Assembly (NCBI RefSeq): GCF_040546685.1
Contig: NZ_JBEPOH010000001.1
Location: forward strand, 806,001 to 870,000
Direction: 5' to 3'
DNA: 64,000 nucleotides
Source: Variovorax sp. OAS795
GTDB lineage: Bacteria; Pseudomonadota; Gammaproteobacteria; Burkholderiales; Burkholderiaceae_C
Under the pieces are notes generated by a model. It did no database searches and had not been told where the DNA came from. It saw only the letters and a program-made list of their open reading frames with translations. The position numbers were made by a program, and so were the translations under genes. Positions 1 through 9,655 of this stretch are shown piece by piece (the stretch's first letter is position 1; every line of letters starts with the position of its first letter).

Positions 1-115
1 CGACCAGGTCGAAGAAGCCGTTGATCTGGCTGAGCATGCGCTCGCTCTCGTCGGGGGCAAGCTGCAGCCGGGCCAGCGAGGCAATGCGTGCAATATCTGA
101 AGCGGAAAGGGACAT
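1..115 (-). CDS. gatC: GatC, amidotransferase subunit C (partial)
   Basis: Only the first 38 codons are inside the window; the gene runs off the left edge. The N-terminus reads [19 protein letters not shown], followed by a D-E-S-E-R-M-L segment and an N-G-F-F-D stretch, the usual start of GatC. GatC is the small stabilising subunit of the GatCAB amidotransferase, which converts Glu-tRNA(Gln) and Asp-tRNA(Asn) to the amidated forms in the cytoplasm. The ATG at 115 is the first in frame. The gene is divergent from mreB, and the 214 bp between them should hold both promoters; a TATTAT hexamer at 194-199 is the only -10-like element I noticed and it has no clear -35. Confidence 0.88.
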   Translation of the reverse strand, partial: MSLSASDIARIASLARLQLAPDESERMLSQINGFFDLV

Positions 116-146
116 GGGTGAAACCGGCCAAAAAAACCGGAGGTAA

Positions 147-1373
<1,227 letters not shown>

Positions 1374-1391
1374 ATGCGCTACTGCCATCAT

Positions 1392-1426
1392 CGGCCGGCC
1401 CTGCTTGCGCAGGCCGGCCTTTTTGC
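1392..1426 (+). terminator. Intrinsic terminator after mreB
   Basis: GGCCGGCC and its exact complement GGCCGGCC flank a short loop and are followed by TTTTT. The element lies 18 bp after the mreB stop and 30 bp before mreC, so it should end or attenuate mreB transcripts and lower mreCD-mrdA expression relative to mreB. Confidence 0.75.
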
Positions 1427-1457
1427 CATCTGACGTTGCACGGCCAGGCCTGAAACC

Positions 1458-2420
1458 ATGCCCTTGGGCACGCTCGATCGCACAGCCCCGCCCCTGTTCA
1501 ACCAGGGGCAGTCGGCACTCAGCAAGCTGATCTTCTTCGGCGCGCTGGCGCTGTTCCTGATGGTGGCCGATGCGCGCTTCCATCTGGTGCAGCCCCTGCG
1601 CGCGGCCGTGGGCGCGGTGCTCTACCCGGTGCAGTGGCTGGCGCTCAAGCCGGTGCAGCTGGCGCTCGGCGGCGGCCGCTATCTCGAAGACCTGCAGACC
1701 GCGCAGCGCAACGAGGACGAGGCCCGCAAGGCGCTGATGCTGCAGGCCGAACGCGCGAGCCAGGCCGACACGCTGGCGCAGGACAACGCGCGGCTGCGCG
1801 CGCTGCTCGAACTGCGCCAGACGACGCAGGCGCCGGGCCGCGCGGCCGAGGTGCTCTATGACGCGGCCGACCCGTACACGCGCAAGATCGTCATCGACCA
1901 GGGGCTCACCCAGGGCGTGGCGCCCGGCTCGCCGGTGATCGATGCGCACGGCGTGCTCGGCCAGGTGACGCAGGTGCTGCCCTTCACGAGCGAAATCACG
2001 CTGGTGATCGACCGCGACCTTTCCATTCCCGTGCAGAACACCCGCACCGGCGTGCGCAGCGTGGCCTTCGGCGATGCGTCGGCGCACGGCGGCGGGCTCG
2101 AACTGCGCTTCATGGCCGCCAATGCCGACCTGCAGGAGGGCGACCTGCTCTCCACCAGCGGCGTCGACGGCGTCTATCCGCCGGGCCTGCCGGTGGCAAA
2201 GATCGAGCGCATCGAGCGGCGTGCCGACTCGGCCTTCGCGCGCATCTACTGCGTGCCGCTGGCCCGCGTGACGGCCGCGCGCTACGTGCTGGTGCTGGCA
2301 CCCACGGGCGCGCCCTCGGCACCGCCCGCCGCGCCCGCCGCCGCGGTGCGCAAGAAGCCGGAGGCCAAGCCAGCGAAGGCCGACAAGGCCGACAAGAAAC
2401 CCGCGGAGCGCGCCCGATGA
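1458..2420 (+). CDS. mreC: MreC, rod-shape-determining protein
   Basis: MreC is a bitopic inner-membrane protein whose periplasmic beta-barrel domain activates PBP2 in the elongasome. The 320-residue product has a short cytoplasmic N-terminus, one membrane helix at about residues 25-45 (FFGALALFLMVADARF region), a coiled-coil rich in Q, R, E and A at about 65-115, and the MreC beta domain (about 120-275) containing GVAPGSPVIDAHGVLGQV. The C-terminus is a low-complexity tail alternating A, P and K (A-A-P-A-A-A-V-R-K-K and K-A-D-K-A-D-K-K), as often seen in betaproteobacterial MreC. The stop overlaps the mreD start by 4 bp (ATGA), so the two are translationally coupled. Confidence 0.95.
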   Translation: MPLGTLDRTAPPLFNQGQSALSKLIFFGALALFLMVADARFHLVQPLRAAVGAVLYPVQWLALKPVQLALGGGRYLEDLQTAQRNEDEARKALMLQAERASQADTLAQDNARLRALLELRQTTQAPGRAAEVLYDAADPYTRKIVIDQGLTQGVAPGSPVIDAHGVLGQVTQVLPFTSEITLVIDRDLSIPVQNTRTGVRSVAFGDASAHGGGLELRFMAANADLQEGDLLSTSGVDGVYPPGLPVAKIERIERRADSAFARIYCVPLARVTAARYVLVLAPTGAPSAPPAAPAAAVRKKPEAKPAKADKADKKPAERAR

Positions 2421-2938
2421 TCAAGCGTCCCGGACAACAGCAGCTCCTGCTGCCCGTGAGCCCGCTCTTCATGTGGGCGAGCCTCGTGGTGGCGCTGCTC
2501 ATCAACATGATCCCGATCGGCCGCGCCGCATGGATGCCCGACCTGCTCGCGCTGGCCATCGTGTTCTGGGGCGTGCACCAGCCGATGCGGGTGGGCATCG
2601 GCGCGGCCTTCGTGTTCGGGCTGTGCATGGACGTGCACCAGTCGTCCATGCTGGGCCAGCATGCGCTGTCCTACACCACGCTGGGCTTCTTCGCGATCAC
2701 GATCCACCGCCGCCTGCTGTGGTACCCGGTGGCGTCGCAGGCGCTGCAGGTGCTGCCGCTCTTCGCGGTGTCGCAGCTGGTCGAGGTCGTCACGCGGCTG
2801 GTGGGCGGCGGCGTGTTCCCGGGCTGGACGGTGTTGATCTCCCCGGCGATCGAAGCTGCGCTGTGGCCGCTGGCGACGGCGCTGCTGCTCGCACCGCAGC
2901 GCCGCACGCCGGAACCCGACGAGAACCGCCCCCTATAA
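2417..2938 (+). CDS. mreD: MreD, rod-shape-determining membrane protein
   Basis: MreD is a small polytopic membrane partner of MreC in the elongasome. The 173-residue product is mostly hydrophobic with about five predicted membrane segments, starting with LFMWASLVVALLINMIPIG at about residues 17-35. It contains PDLLALAIVFWGVHQP and the family segment FGLCMDV, both typical of MreD. Length is normal. The ATG at 2417 overlaps the mreC stop in the ATGA arrangement; a 65-bp gap follows before mrdA. Confidence 0.93.
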   Translation: MIKRPGQQQLLLPVSPLFMWASLVVALLINMIPIGRAAWMPDLLALAIVFWGVHQPMRVGIGAAFVFGLCMDVHQSSMLGQHALSYTTLGFFAITIHRRLLWYPVASQALQVLPLFAVSQLVEVVTRLVGGGVFPGWTVLISPAIEAALWPLATALLLAPQRRTPEPDENRPL

Positions 2939-3003
2939 CGCCAAAGCACGCATTCGCCCCTGCATTTGCCATTGCACTTGCACGCGCCTAAGCTCACGCC
3001 GCC

Positions 3004-4971
3004 ATGACCGAGATCCGCAACGTCGCCGCCGACCTCGCGCGCTTCAAGCGCCGCGTGATCGTGATCGGCATGGTGGTGCTCTTCGCATTCAGCCTGCTGG
3101 GCGCACGGCTGGTCTACCTGCAGGTGGTGCGGCACGAAGACCTGGCCGAGCAGGCCGAGAGCAACCGCACGGCCATCGTTCCGGTGGTGCCCAACCGCGG
3201 GTTGATCCTGGACCGCAACGGCATCGTGCTGGCTTCCAACTATTCGGCCTACACGCTGGAGATCACGCCCTCCAAGGTGGGCGACGTCGAAGAAACCATC
3301 GAGAGCCTGACGCAGGTGCTCGAGGTCTCGCCGCGCGACCGCCGCCGCTTCAAGCGCCTGCGCGAAGACTCGCGCAGCTTCGACTCCATTCCGATCCGCA
3401 CCCGCCTGAGCGACGAGGAGGTGGCGCGCTTCGCGGCGCAGCGCTACCGATTCCCGGGCGTGGAGATCAAGGCGCGGCTGTTCCGCAACTACCCGCACGG
3501 CGAGATCGCCTCGCACGTGCTCGGCTACATCGGCCGCATCAACCAGCGCGAGAAGACCGCGATGGAAGACTGGGCCGAGGAAGACCAGGCCAACTACAAG
3601 GGCACCGACTACATCGGCAAACTGGGCATCGAGCAGAGCTACGAGAAGACGCTGCACGGCCAGACCGGCGTCGAGCAGATGGAAACCTCGGCCGGCGGCC
3701 GCGCGGTGCGCCGGCTCGCGAGCCATCCCGCCACGCCCGGCAACACCGTGATGCTGTCGATGGACATCAAGCTGCAGAAGCTGGTGGAAGACATGTTCGG
3801 CGACCGCCGCGGCGCGCTGGTGGCCATCGATCCCAAGACCGGCGAGGTGCTGGCCTTCGTGAGCAAGCCCACCTTCGATCCCAACCTGTTCGTCGAAGGC
3901 ATCGACACCGAAAGCTGGAAGGAGCTCAGCGAGTCGCTCGACAAGCCGCTGCTCAACCGAGCGCTGCGCGGCACCTACCCGCCCGGCTCCACCTACAAGC
4001 CCTTCATGGCGCTGGCGGCGCTGCAAACCGGCAAGCGCGGCCCCAACGTGGTGGTGAACGACCCCGGGTACTTCAACTTCGCCGGCCACCGCTTCGGCAG
4101 CCCCGAGGGCAACATCGGCGGTGTCGACATGCGGCGCTCGATCCAGCTGTCGAGCAACATCTACTACTACTCGCTGGCCAACGAGATGGGCGTGGACCTG
4201 ATCCACGACTTCATGAAGCCGATGGGCTTCGGCCAGATCACCGGCATCGACATGGGTGGCGAGGTGCGCGGCGTGCTGCCGAGCACCGAGTGGAAGCGCA
4301 ACGCCTACAAGCGCCCCGAACAGAAGAAGTGGTATGCGGGCGAGACCATCTCGCTGGGCATCGGCCAGGGCTACAACGCGTTCACCATGTTGCAGCTCGC
4401 GCAGGCCACGGCCATCGTGGCCGACGGCGGAATGAAGCACAAGCCGCATCTGGTGCTGGCCACGCGCAACACGGTGACCGGCCAGGTGGCGCCGTTGCCG
4501 CAGCCGCCGGCCGAGAACCTCGGCTACACAGCGGCCAACGTCGCGGTGGTCCGGGAGGGCCTCACCAGCGTGGTCACCAGCGGTACGGCACGCAGCGTGT
4601 TCGCCGGCGCCGGCTACCAGGCCGCCGGCAAGACCGGCACCGCGCAGGCCGTGACGCAGGCACAGAACACCAAGTACAACGCGCGTGCCCTCGAAGAGCA
4701 CCAGCGGGACCACGCGCTGTTCATGGCCTTCGCGCCGGCCAACGACCCGAAGATCGCGCTGGCCGTGATCGTCGAGAACGCCGGCTGGGGCGCCGGCGCC
4801 GCGGCACCCATCGCGCGCCGCGTGTTCGACTACTGGTTGATGAATCAGTACCCGAGCGAAGCCGACATGGCCGCCGTCAGGATCGGCAAGGCCGCCGCCC
4901 CGATGGGCAAGCCGCGCGTGGCCAGCGAAGTGGCGTGGCCGGCGGCTGCCACCGCTGCAACCGCACCCTGA
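3004..4971 (+). CDS. mrdA: PBP2, elongasome peptidoglycan transpeptidase
   Basis: Class B penicillin-binding protein 2, the DD-transpeptidase that cross-links lateral wall peptidoglycan with RodA. The 655-residue product has an N-terminal membrane anchor at about residues 19-40 (VIVIGMVVLFAFSLLGARL), a PBP dimer domain (about 60-230) and a transpeptidase domain (about 270-615). The three active-site motifs are visible: STYK within PPGSTYKPF, SSN within LSSNIYYY, and KTGTA near residue 545. It closes the mreBCD-mrdA group. The rodA gene that often follows mrdA is absent; the next gene, fahA, is convergent. Confidence 0.96.
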   Translation: MTEIRNVAADLARFKRRVIVIGMVVLFAFSLLGARLVYLQVVRHEDLAEQAESNRTAIVPVVPNRGLILDRNGIVLASNYSAYTLEITPSKVGDVEETIESLTQVLEVSPRDRRRFKRLREDSRSFDSIPIRTRLSDEEVARFAAQRYRFPGVEIKARLFRNYPHGEIASHVLGYIGRINQREKTAMEDWAEEDQANYKGTDYIGKLGIEQSYEKTLHGQTGVEQMETSAGGRAVRRLASHPATPGNTVMLSMDIKLQKLVEDMFGDRRGALVAIDPKTGEVLAFVSKPTFDPNLFVEGIDTESWKELSESLDKPLLNRALRGTYPPGSTYKPFMALAALQTGKRGPNVVVNDPGYFNFAGHRFGSPEGNIGGVDMRRSIQLSSNIYYYSLANEMGVDLIHDFMKPMGFGQITGIDMGGEVRGVLPSTEWKRNAYKRPEQKKWYAGETISLGIGQGYNAFTMLQLAQATAIVADGGMKHKPHLVLATRNTVTGQVAPLPQPPAENLGYTAANVAVVREGLTSVVTSGTARSVFAGAGYQAAGKTGTAQAVTQAQNTKYNARALEEHQRDHALFMAFAPANDPKIALAVIVENAGWGAGAAAPIARRVFDYWLMNQYPSEADMAAVRIGKAAAPMGKPRVASEVAWPAAATAATAP

Positions 4972-4981
4972 TTGTCTTGCT

Positions 4982-5014
4982 CCCTCTCCCTTTGGGAGAG
5001 GGTTGGGGTGAGGG
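4982..5014 (+). repeat. 33-bp palindromic intergenic repeat, copy 1
   Basis: A perfect 9-bp inverted repeat (CCCTCTCCC, spacer TTT, GGGAGAGGG) is followed by the tail TTGGGGTGAGGG, 33 bp in all. An inverted copy lies at 5056-5088 and a diverged copy at 60516-60548 with the same length and the same 12-bp tail. REP-like; no coding function. Confidence 0.8.
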
Positions 5015-5055
5015 CGCGCGGCAATCAAGAAGGCGCAATGTTGTGAGGCCCACAG

Positions 5056-5088
5056 CCCTCACCCTAGCCCTCTCCCAGAGGGAGAGGG
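5056..5088 (-). repeat. 33-bp palindromic intergenic repeat, copy 2
   Basis: Inverted relative to the copy at 4982-5014: the tail reads CCCTCACCCTAG on the plus strand, then CCCTCTCCC, AGA, GGGAGAGGG. The two copies form one large inverted repeat between convergent mrdA and fahA, where a bidirectional transcription stop would be useful. Confidence 0.8.
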
Positions 5089-5104
5089 GACAACGCGGGA
5101 ACCC

Positions 5105-6373
5105 TCAGGCCACCGTGCCGCTGACTTCCCCCAACCCGATGCGCACCGCGCCCGCGCGCTCGCAATGGCCGCGCATGACCAGCGTGTCGCCGTCCTCGAG
5201 AAAGGTGCGCTTCTCGCCATTGGGCAAGGTGATCGGCTGCTTGCCGCCGAGCGTGAGTTCCATCAGCGAGCCGGCCTCGTCGGGCTTGGGGCCCGAGAGC
5301 GTGCCCGAGCCCAGCAGGTCGCCGGGCTGCAGGTTGCAGCCGTTCACCGTGTGGTGCGCGACCAGCTGCGCCGCGGTCCAGTAGGCGGCCTCGGTCGTGT
5401 TGCCGCGCGTGAGGCGCACGGGGGCTTCGCCCGCGGTGCGCATCCTGGCGGTCTGCAGCAGCACCTCGAGCGTGATGTCGAGCGCGCCGCCTTCGCGGTT
5501 GGACGGCGCATCGAGGTAGGGCAGCGGTTGCGGGTCGCCCGCGGGCCGCTCGAAGCGGGCGCGGAACGGCGCCAGCGCTTCCATCGTCACGATCCACGGC
5601 GAGAGCGTGCTCGCGAAGTTCTTCGCGAGGAACGGGCCGAGCGGCTGGTATTCCCAGGCTTGCAGGTCGCGCGCCGACCAGTCGTTGAGCAGGGTCACGC
5701 CGAACAGATGCGCTTCGGCGTCGCCGATCGCGATCGGCTCGCCGAGCGCGTTGCCGCGGCCGACAAGAAAGCCCAGCTCCAGTTCGTAGTCGAGCCGCTT
5801 CGACGGACCGAAGCTCGGCTCGGCCGCGTCCGGGGCCCGGGTCTGTCCCTGCGGGCGCTTGAACACCTGGCCGCTCACGCCGATCGACGAGGCGCGGCCG
5901 TGGTAGCCGATGGGCACCCACTTGTAGTTGGGCATCAGCGGCTGGTCGGGACGAAACAGCTTGCCAATGGTGGTCGCGTGATGGATGCCGGTGTAGAAGT
6001 CGGTGTAGTCGCCGATGCGGCAGGGCACGGTCATCTCGGCCTTGGCCTGCGCAAGCAGCGCCTTCGACCATGCGGCCTCCTTGCCGCTGCCTTGGGCAAG
6101 GCCTGCGGAGAGTGCGGCGCGCAAGGCCTGGCGGTCCTTCGCGCTCGCGCTCATCAGCGCATTCATGTCGTCGGTGTCGGCCAGGCCGCAAGCCCGAAGG
6201 TCCAGCACCTGGTCGCCGATGGCCACGCCGATGCGGAAGTCCTCCTGCGTGCCCGCGGTGCGGAAGCGGCCGAAGGGCAGGTTTTGGATCGGGAAGTCGC
6301 AGCCGGCCTCGTTGGCCGAAGCGACCCAGCTGCGTAGCTTCGGGTCGTGGGTGGCGTTCAATGCAGTGGTCAT
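5105..6373 (-). CDS. fahA: Fumarylacetoacetase
   Basis: Fumarylacetoacetate hydrolase cleaves fumarylacetoacetate to fumarate and acetoacetate, the last step of tyrosine and homogentisate breakdown. The 422-residue product matches full-length FAH with an N-terminal SH3-like domain (PIQNLPFGRFRTAG) and a C-terminal hydrolase domain. Visible motifs include DYTDFYTGIHHATTIG (catalytic His region), GYHGRASSI, ELELGFLVG (metal-binding acidic residues) and LLNDWSARDLQAWEYQPLGP. It lies 28 bp downstream of hmgA on the same strand. A maleylacetoacetate isomerase gene is not adjacent. Confidence 0.96.
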   Translation of the reverse strand: MTTALNATHDPKLRSWVASANEAGCDFPIQNLPFGRFRTAGTQEDFRIGVAIGDQVLDLRACGLADTDDMNALMSASAKDRQALRAALSAGLAQGSGKEAAWSKALLAQAKAEMTVPCRIGDYTDFYTGIHHATTIGKLFRPDQPLMPNYKWVPIGYHGRASSIGVSGQVFKRPQGQTRAPDAAEPSFGPSKRLDYELELGFLVGRGNALGEPIAIGDAEAHLFGVTLLNDWSARDLQAWEYQPLGPFLAKNFASTLSPWIVTMEALAPFRARFERPAGDPQPLPYLDAPSNREGGALDITLEVLLQTARMRTAGEAPVRLTRGNTTEAAYWTAAQLVAHHTVNGCNLQPGDLLGSGTLSGPKPDEAGSLMELTLGGKQPITLPNGEKRTFLEDGDTLVMRGHCERAGAVRIGLGEVSGTVA

Positions 6374-6401
6374 GAATGTCTTTCTGTAGGTGTCCGTCGG
6401 G

Positions 6402-7727
6402 TCACGGCTTGAACTGGTCCTGGAGCCCGGCCCAGCAGTCCGCGTAGCCGGTGTCCAGCGCGGGGCTCTGGAGCGCGAAGTTCGTTGGAATGAAGCGGAA
6501 GCGGCTCTCGAACATGAAGGCCAGCGTGTTGTCCAGCTTGTGCGGCTTCAGGTCGGAATGCGCGGCCTTGTCGAAGGCTTCCTCGTCGGGCCCGTGCGGC
6601 ACCATGCAGTTGTGCAGGCTGGCGCCACCGGGCTTGAAGCCGCCCGGCTTGGCGTCGTACTCGCCCAGCACCAGGCCCATGAATTCGCTCATGAGGTTGC
6701 GATGGAACCAGGGCGGACGGAAGGTGTTCTCCATCACCATCCAGCGCGGCGGGAAGATCACGAAGTCGCAGTTGGCGGTGCCGGGCGTGTCGGTGGGCGA
6801 GGTCAGCACGGTGAAGATCGATGGATCGGGATGGTCGAAGCTGATCGAACCGATGACCATGAAATTGGCCGTGTCGTACTTCACCGGCGCCAGGTTGCCG
6901 TGCCATGCGACCACGTTGAATGGCGACTGCTTCGCGGGCGCCTTCCAGAAGCGGCCGCCGAACTTCTTGACGAGTTCATAGTCGCCGCCGCCGTCCTCGA
7001 ATGCTGCCACGGGCGCCTGGAAGTCGCGCGCGTTGGCCAGGCCGTTGGAGCCGATGGGCCCGAGTTCGGGCAGGCGGAAATGCGCCCCGTAGTTCTCGCA
7101 GACATAGCCGCGGGAAGGCCCCGCGCCAGCGTCCGAATCCGGCAGCGCCACCTTGAACGCCATGCCGCGCGGCAGCAGCGCGATCTCGCCGGGTTTCACG
7201 TCGAGCACGCCGAGTTCGGTCGTGATCACGAGGCGGCCCTGCTGCGGCACGACGAGCATCTCGCCGTCGGCGTTGACGAAGGCGCGGCGCTCCATCGAGC
7301 GGCCCGCCAGGTACATGAGCGAGCCGATGCCCACCTGCGCCTCGGCGTCGCCGTTGGCCGCGATCGTGTGCATGCCATCGATGAAGTCGGCCTCGGCCGC
7401 GCCGTCGAGCGGCAGCGGGTGCCAGCGCAGCGGCTCGGGCGGCAGCGCGATCTCGCGGTCGGCGCCGGTGGTCCAGCGCGCCTGCGCGTAGGGCTGGTAG
7501 CGGCCCGACACCACCGAGGGCTGGCGCCGGTAGAGCCAGGTGCGGCGGTTCTCCCGCCGCGGCGCGGTGAACGCCGTGCCCGAGAGCAACTCGGTGTACA
7601 GGTCGAACGGCGCGCGCTGCGGGTTGTTGCGGCCCTGGGGCAGGGCGCCCGCGACGGCCTCGCTGGCGTACTCGTTGCCGAAGCCGCTCTGGTAGAGGCG
7701 CTCGGCGCCGGAAGTCGAGGGGTTCAT
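6402..7727 (-). CDS. hmgA: Homogentisate 1,2-dioxygenase
   Basis: Non-haem iron dioxygenase that opens the homogentisate ring to maleylacetoacetate. The 441-residue product has normal length and typical segments: [19 protein letters not shown] at the N-terminus, [43 protein letters not shown] and [13 protein letters not shown], which carry the iron-ligand His and Glu residues. An upstream TTG at 7742 is in frame, but the ATG at 7727 has GAGGA five bases before it and gives the family N-terminus, so it was chosen. It is preceded by a hydroxylase pair and followed by fahA, one catabolic transcription unit. Confidence 0.96.
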   Translation of the reverse strand: MNPSTSGAERLYQSGFGNEYASEAVAGALPQGRNNPQRAPFDLYTELLSGTAFTAPRRENRRTWLYRRQPSVVSGRYQPYAQARWTTGADREIALPPEPLRWHPLPLDGAAEADFIDGMHTIAANGDAEAQVGIGSLMYLAGRSMERRAFVNADGEMLVVPQQGRLVITTELGVLDVKPGEIALLPRGMAFKVALPDSDAGAGPSRGYVCENYGAHFRLPELGPIGSNGLANARDFQAPVAAFEDGGGDYELVKKFGGRFWKAPAKQSPFNVVAWHGNLAPVKYDTANFMVIGSISFDHPDPSIFTVLTSPTDTPGTANCDFVIFPPRWMVMENTFRPPWFHRNLMSEFMGLVLGEYDAKPGGFKPGGASLHNCMVPHGPDEEAFDKAAHSDLKPHKLDNTLAFMFESRFRFIPTNFALQSPALDTGYADCWAGLQDQFKP

Positions 7728-7757
7728 GGTGTCCTCATGCAATGGCTGTGAATGGTC

Positions 7758-7952
7758 CTACTTCGCCGCTTCCAGCGCTTCGCGCAGCACGGCCAGCGAG
7801 CCGATGTGGTTGGCCAGCACCAGCACGAGGCGCGCGTTGTAGGCGTTGCTCTCCTCGGTGGAAAGGCCCTGGTGCGCCTCGATCAGCGCTTCGTAGAAAT
7901 CGTCGGGCGCCTCGAGGTTCGGCGCGGTGTTCAGGTGTTGCTGCTGTGGCAT
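7758..7952 (-). CDS. Small DUF2783 protein, possible MhaB-type hydroxylase partner
   Basis: A 64-residue acidic, helical protein starting MPQQQHLNTAPNLEAPDDF and containing ALIEAHQGLSTEESNAYNAR. It resembles DUF2783, a family of small proteins found beside flavin hydroxylases. Only 8 bp separate it from the large hydroxylase upstream, and hmgA follows 30 bp later. Established knowledge: in Pseudomonas putida U, 3-hydroxyphenylacetate 6-hydroxylase needs a large flavoprotein (MhaA) and a small coupling protein (MhaB). By size and position this gene is a good MhaB candidate. The equivalence is inference; the sequence shows no cofactor motif. Confidence 0.75.
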   Translation of the reverse strand: MPQQQHLNTAPNLEAPDDFYEALIEAHQGLSTEESNAYNARLVLVLANHIGSLAVLREALEAAK

Positions 7953-7960
7953 GGTGATGC

Positions 7961-9598
7961 TCAGGCCTTTGCCAGTGCGTGGTCGATGGCGGCGCGGATG
8001 TTCGCGGCCGTGGGGTGCCGCCAGCGCGCGCACACGTGCTGGTCGGGACGCAGCAGGTACACGGTGCCGGGCTGCGCGTCGTAGCGCTGCGTGGCGAGTT
8101 CGCCATCGGCGCCCGTGCCCTGCACGCGCACGACGTGCAGCGGAAAGTCGCAGGCGCGCAAGACTTGCACGCTGCGCTCGGCCGCCTCTCCGGTGCCGAA
8201 CACCAGCGCGGTGAAATGCACCGCATGGCAGTCGCGCAGCAGCCAGCCGGTGCTGCCGTCGGCGCGCGCGAGCGGCGCATCGGCCGCCGCGGCGCCCGGC
8301 ACCATCGCCCCCGCGAATGCATCGGCATCGGGCGTGTTGAGCGGCGAGTCGTGCAGCACCGCGGGGATCGAGAGCCGGCCGCTGTTCACCAGCGTGCGCG
8401 CAAAGGCATGGCGCTTGGTGAGCTCCAGTACCGCGTCGCGGAACAGGCGGCTCACTTCGCTCTTGGGCGTGATGAAGTCGGTGGCACGGGTCGAATTGCG
8501 GATGTTCTCGTCGGCGGCGTATTCGCGTTCGCTCGCGTAGCTGTCGAGCAGCGTATCGGGTGCGTCGCCCTGGAGCACGGCGGCGAGCTTCCATGCGAGG
8601 TTGTCGGCGTCCTGCACGCCCGAGTTGGCACCGCGCGCGCCGAAGGGCGAAACGCCATGCGCCGAGTCGCCCGCGAACAGCACGCGGCCATGGCGGAACT
8701 GCGCCATGCGCTGGCACGCAAAGGTGTAGACGCTGGCCCAGCCGATCTGGAACTGCACGCCCTCGAAGCCGATGCTGTCGAGCAGCGCACGCACGCGCGG
8801 CGTGATGTTCTCGGGCTTGCGTTCTTCCACCGGGTCGGCGTCCCAGCCGAGCTGGAAGTCGACGCGCCACATGCCATCGGCCTGCTTGTGCAGCAGCACG
8901 CTCTGGCCGGGATGGAACGGCGGGTCGAACCAGAAGCGGCGCTCGGTCGGCAAATCCGCATCCATCGTGATGTCGGCGATCAGGAAGCGGTCGCGGAACA
9001 CGCGGCCCTTGGCTTCGAGGCCCATCAGCTGCCGCAGGTTGGAGCGCGAGCCGTCGCAGGCGCCCACGTAGTCGGCAGCCAGCTGGTAGCTGCCCTCGGG
9101 CGTCTCGATGGTGAGCACCGCCGCGTCATCGTTGTTCGCGATGCCGGTGACCTTGTTGTTCCAGCGCAAGTCGATCAGCGGCAGGGCCGCGGCGCGTTCG
9201 ACGAGGTAGCCCTCGACGTAGTACTGCTGCAGGTTGATGAAGGCCGGGCGCTCGTGCCCGGGCTCGGGCAGCAGGTCGAAGCGGTAGACCTGTTCGTCGT
9301 GGAAGAACACCTTGCCCACGTGCCAAGACACGCCCTTGTCGACCATGCGGTCGCCGCAGCCCAGGCGGTCGAACACCTCGAGCGTGCGCTTGGCGAAGCA
9401 GATCGCGCGCGAGCCGCTCGAAAGCGTGTTGTCGTTGTCCAGCAGCACCACGCGGATGCCGCGCAGCGCAAGGTCGATGGCGAGCGTGAGCCCGACGGGG
9501 CCGGCGCCGACGATCACCACCGGGTGGCGCGCAGGCGTGGCCGCATCCTGGTCGGCGTGGCGCTTGTAGTCGAAGCGCAGGCTTTGGTAGTCGATCAC
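7961..9598 (-). CDS. FAD-dependent aromatic hydroxylase (MhaA-like)
   Basis: A 545-residue flavin monooxygenase of the PHBH/MhpA group. It has the N-terminal dinucleotide fold VVIVGAGPVGLTLAIDLA (about residues 28-45), the middle DG motif in YVGACDGSRSNLRQLMGL, and the second FAD motif GRVLFAGDSAHGVSPFGARG near residue 305, followed by the N-S-G-V-Q-D-A-D-N-L-A-W-K helix. The C-terminal 120 residues form a thioredoxin-like domain typical of this group. It probably hydroxylates a phenolic acid with NAD(P)H and O2. Next to a DUF2783 protein, hmgA and fahA, the likely reaction is 3-hydroxyphenylacetate to homogentisate (MhaA). MhpA-type 3-(3-hydroxyphenyl)propionate hydroxylase is the alternative. 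Confidence 0.85.
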   Translation of the reverse strand: MIDYQSLRFDYKRHADQDAATPARHPVVIVGAGPVGLTLAIDLALRGIRVVLLDNDNTLSSGSRAICFAKRTLEVFDRLGCGDRMVDKGVSWHVGKVFFHDEQVYRFDLLPEPGHERPAFINLQQYYVEGYLVERAAALPLIDLRWNNKVTGIANNDDAAVLTIETPEGSYQLAADYVGACDGSRSNLRQLMGLEAKGRVFRDRFLIADITMDADLPTERRFWFDPPFHPGQSVLLHKQADGMWRVDFQLGWDADPVEERKPENITPRVRALLDSIGFEGVQFQIGWASVYTFACQRMAQFRHGRVLFAGDSAHGVSPFGARGANSGVQDADNLAWKLAAVLQGDAPDTLLDSYASEREYAADENIRNSTRATDFITPKSEVSRLFRDAVLELTKRHAFARTLVNSGRLSIPAVLHDSPLNTPDADAFAGAMVPGAAAADAPLARADGSTGWLLRDCHAVHFTALVFGTGEAAERSVQVLRACDFPLHVVRVQGTGADGELATQRYDAQPGTVYLLRPDQHVCARWRHPTAANIRAAIDHALAKA

Positions 9599-9622
9599 GT
9601 GTTGTCTCCGTGTCTTGTCTTG

Positions 9623-9640
9623 CCTCTCCCCCGGGAGAGG
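9623..9640. repeat. Perfect 18-bp palindrome between two minus-strand genes
   Basis: CCTCTCCCCCGGGAGAGG is a perfect 18-bp palindrome (CCTCTCCCC paired with GGGGAGAGG), similar in stem sequence to the 33-bp repeat at 4982-5014 but without its tail. It sits in the 57-bp gap between the MBL-fold gene and the hydroxylase gene, inside the presumed operon. Confidence 0.5.
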
Positions 9641-9655
9641 GAGGGAGCAAGAAAA

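Noticed and set aside
2671..5028. 785-codon minus-strand open frame over mrdA
   Set aside because: Antisense shadow of the PBP2 gene with no domain-like sequence.
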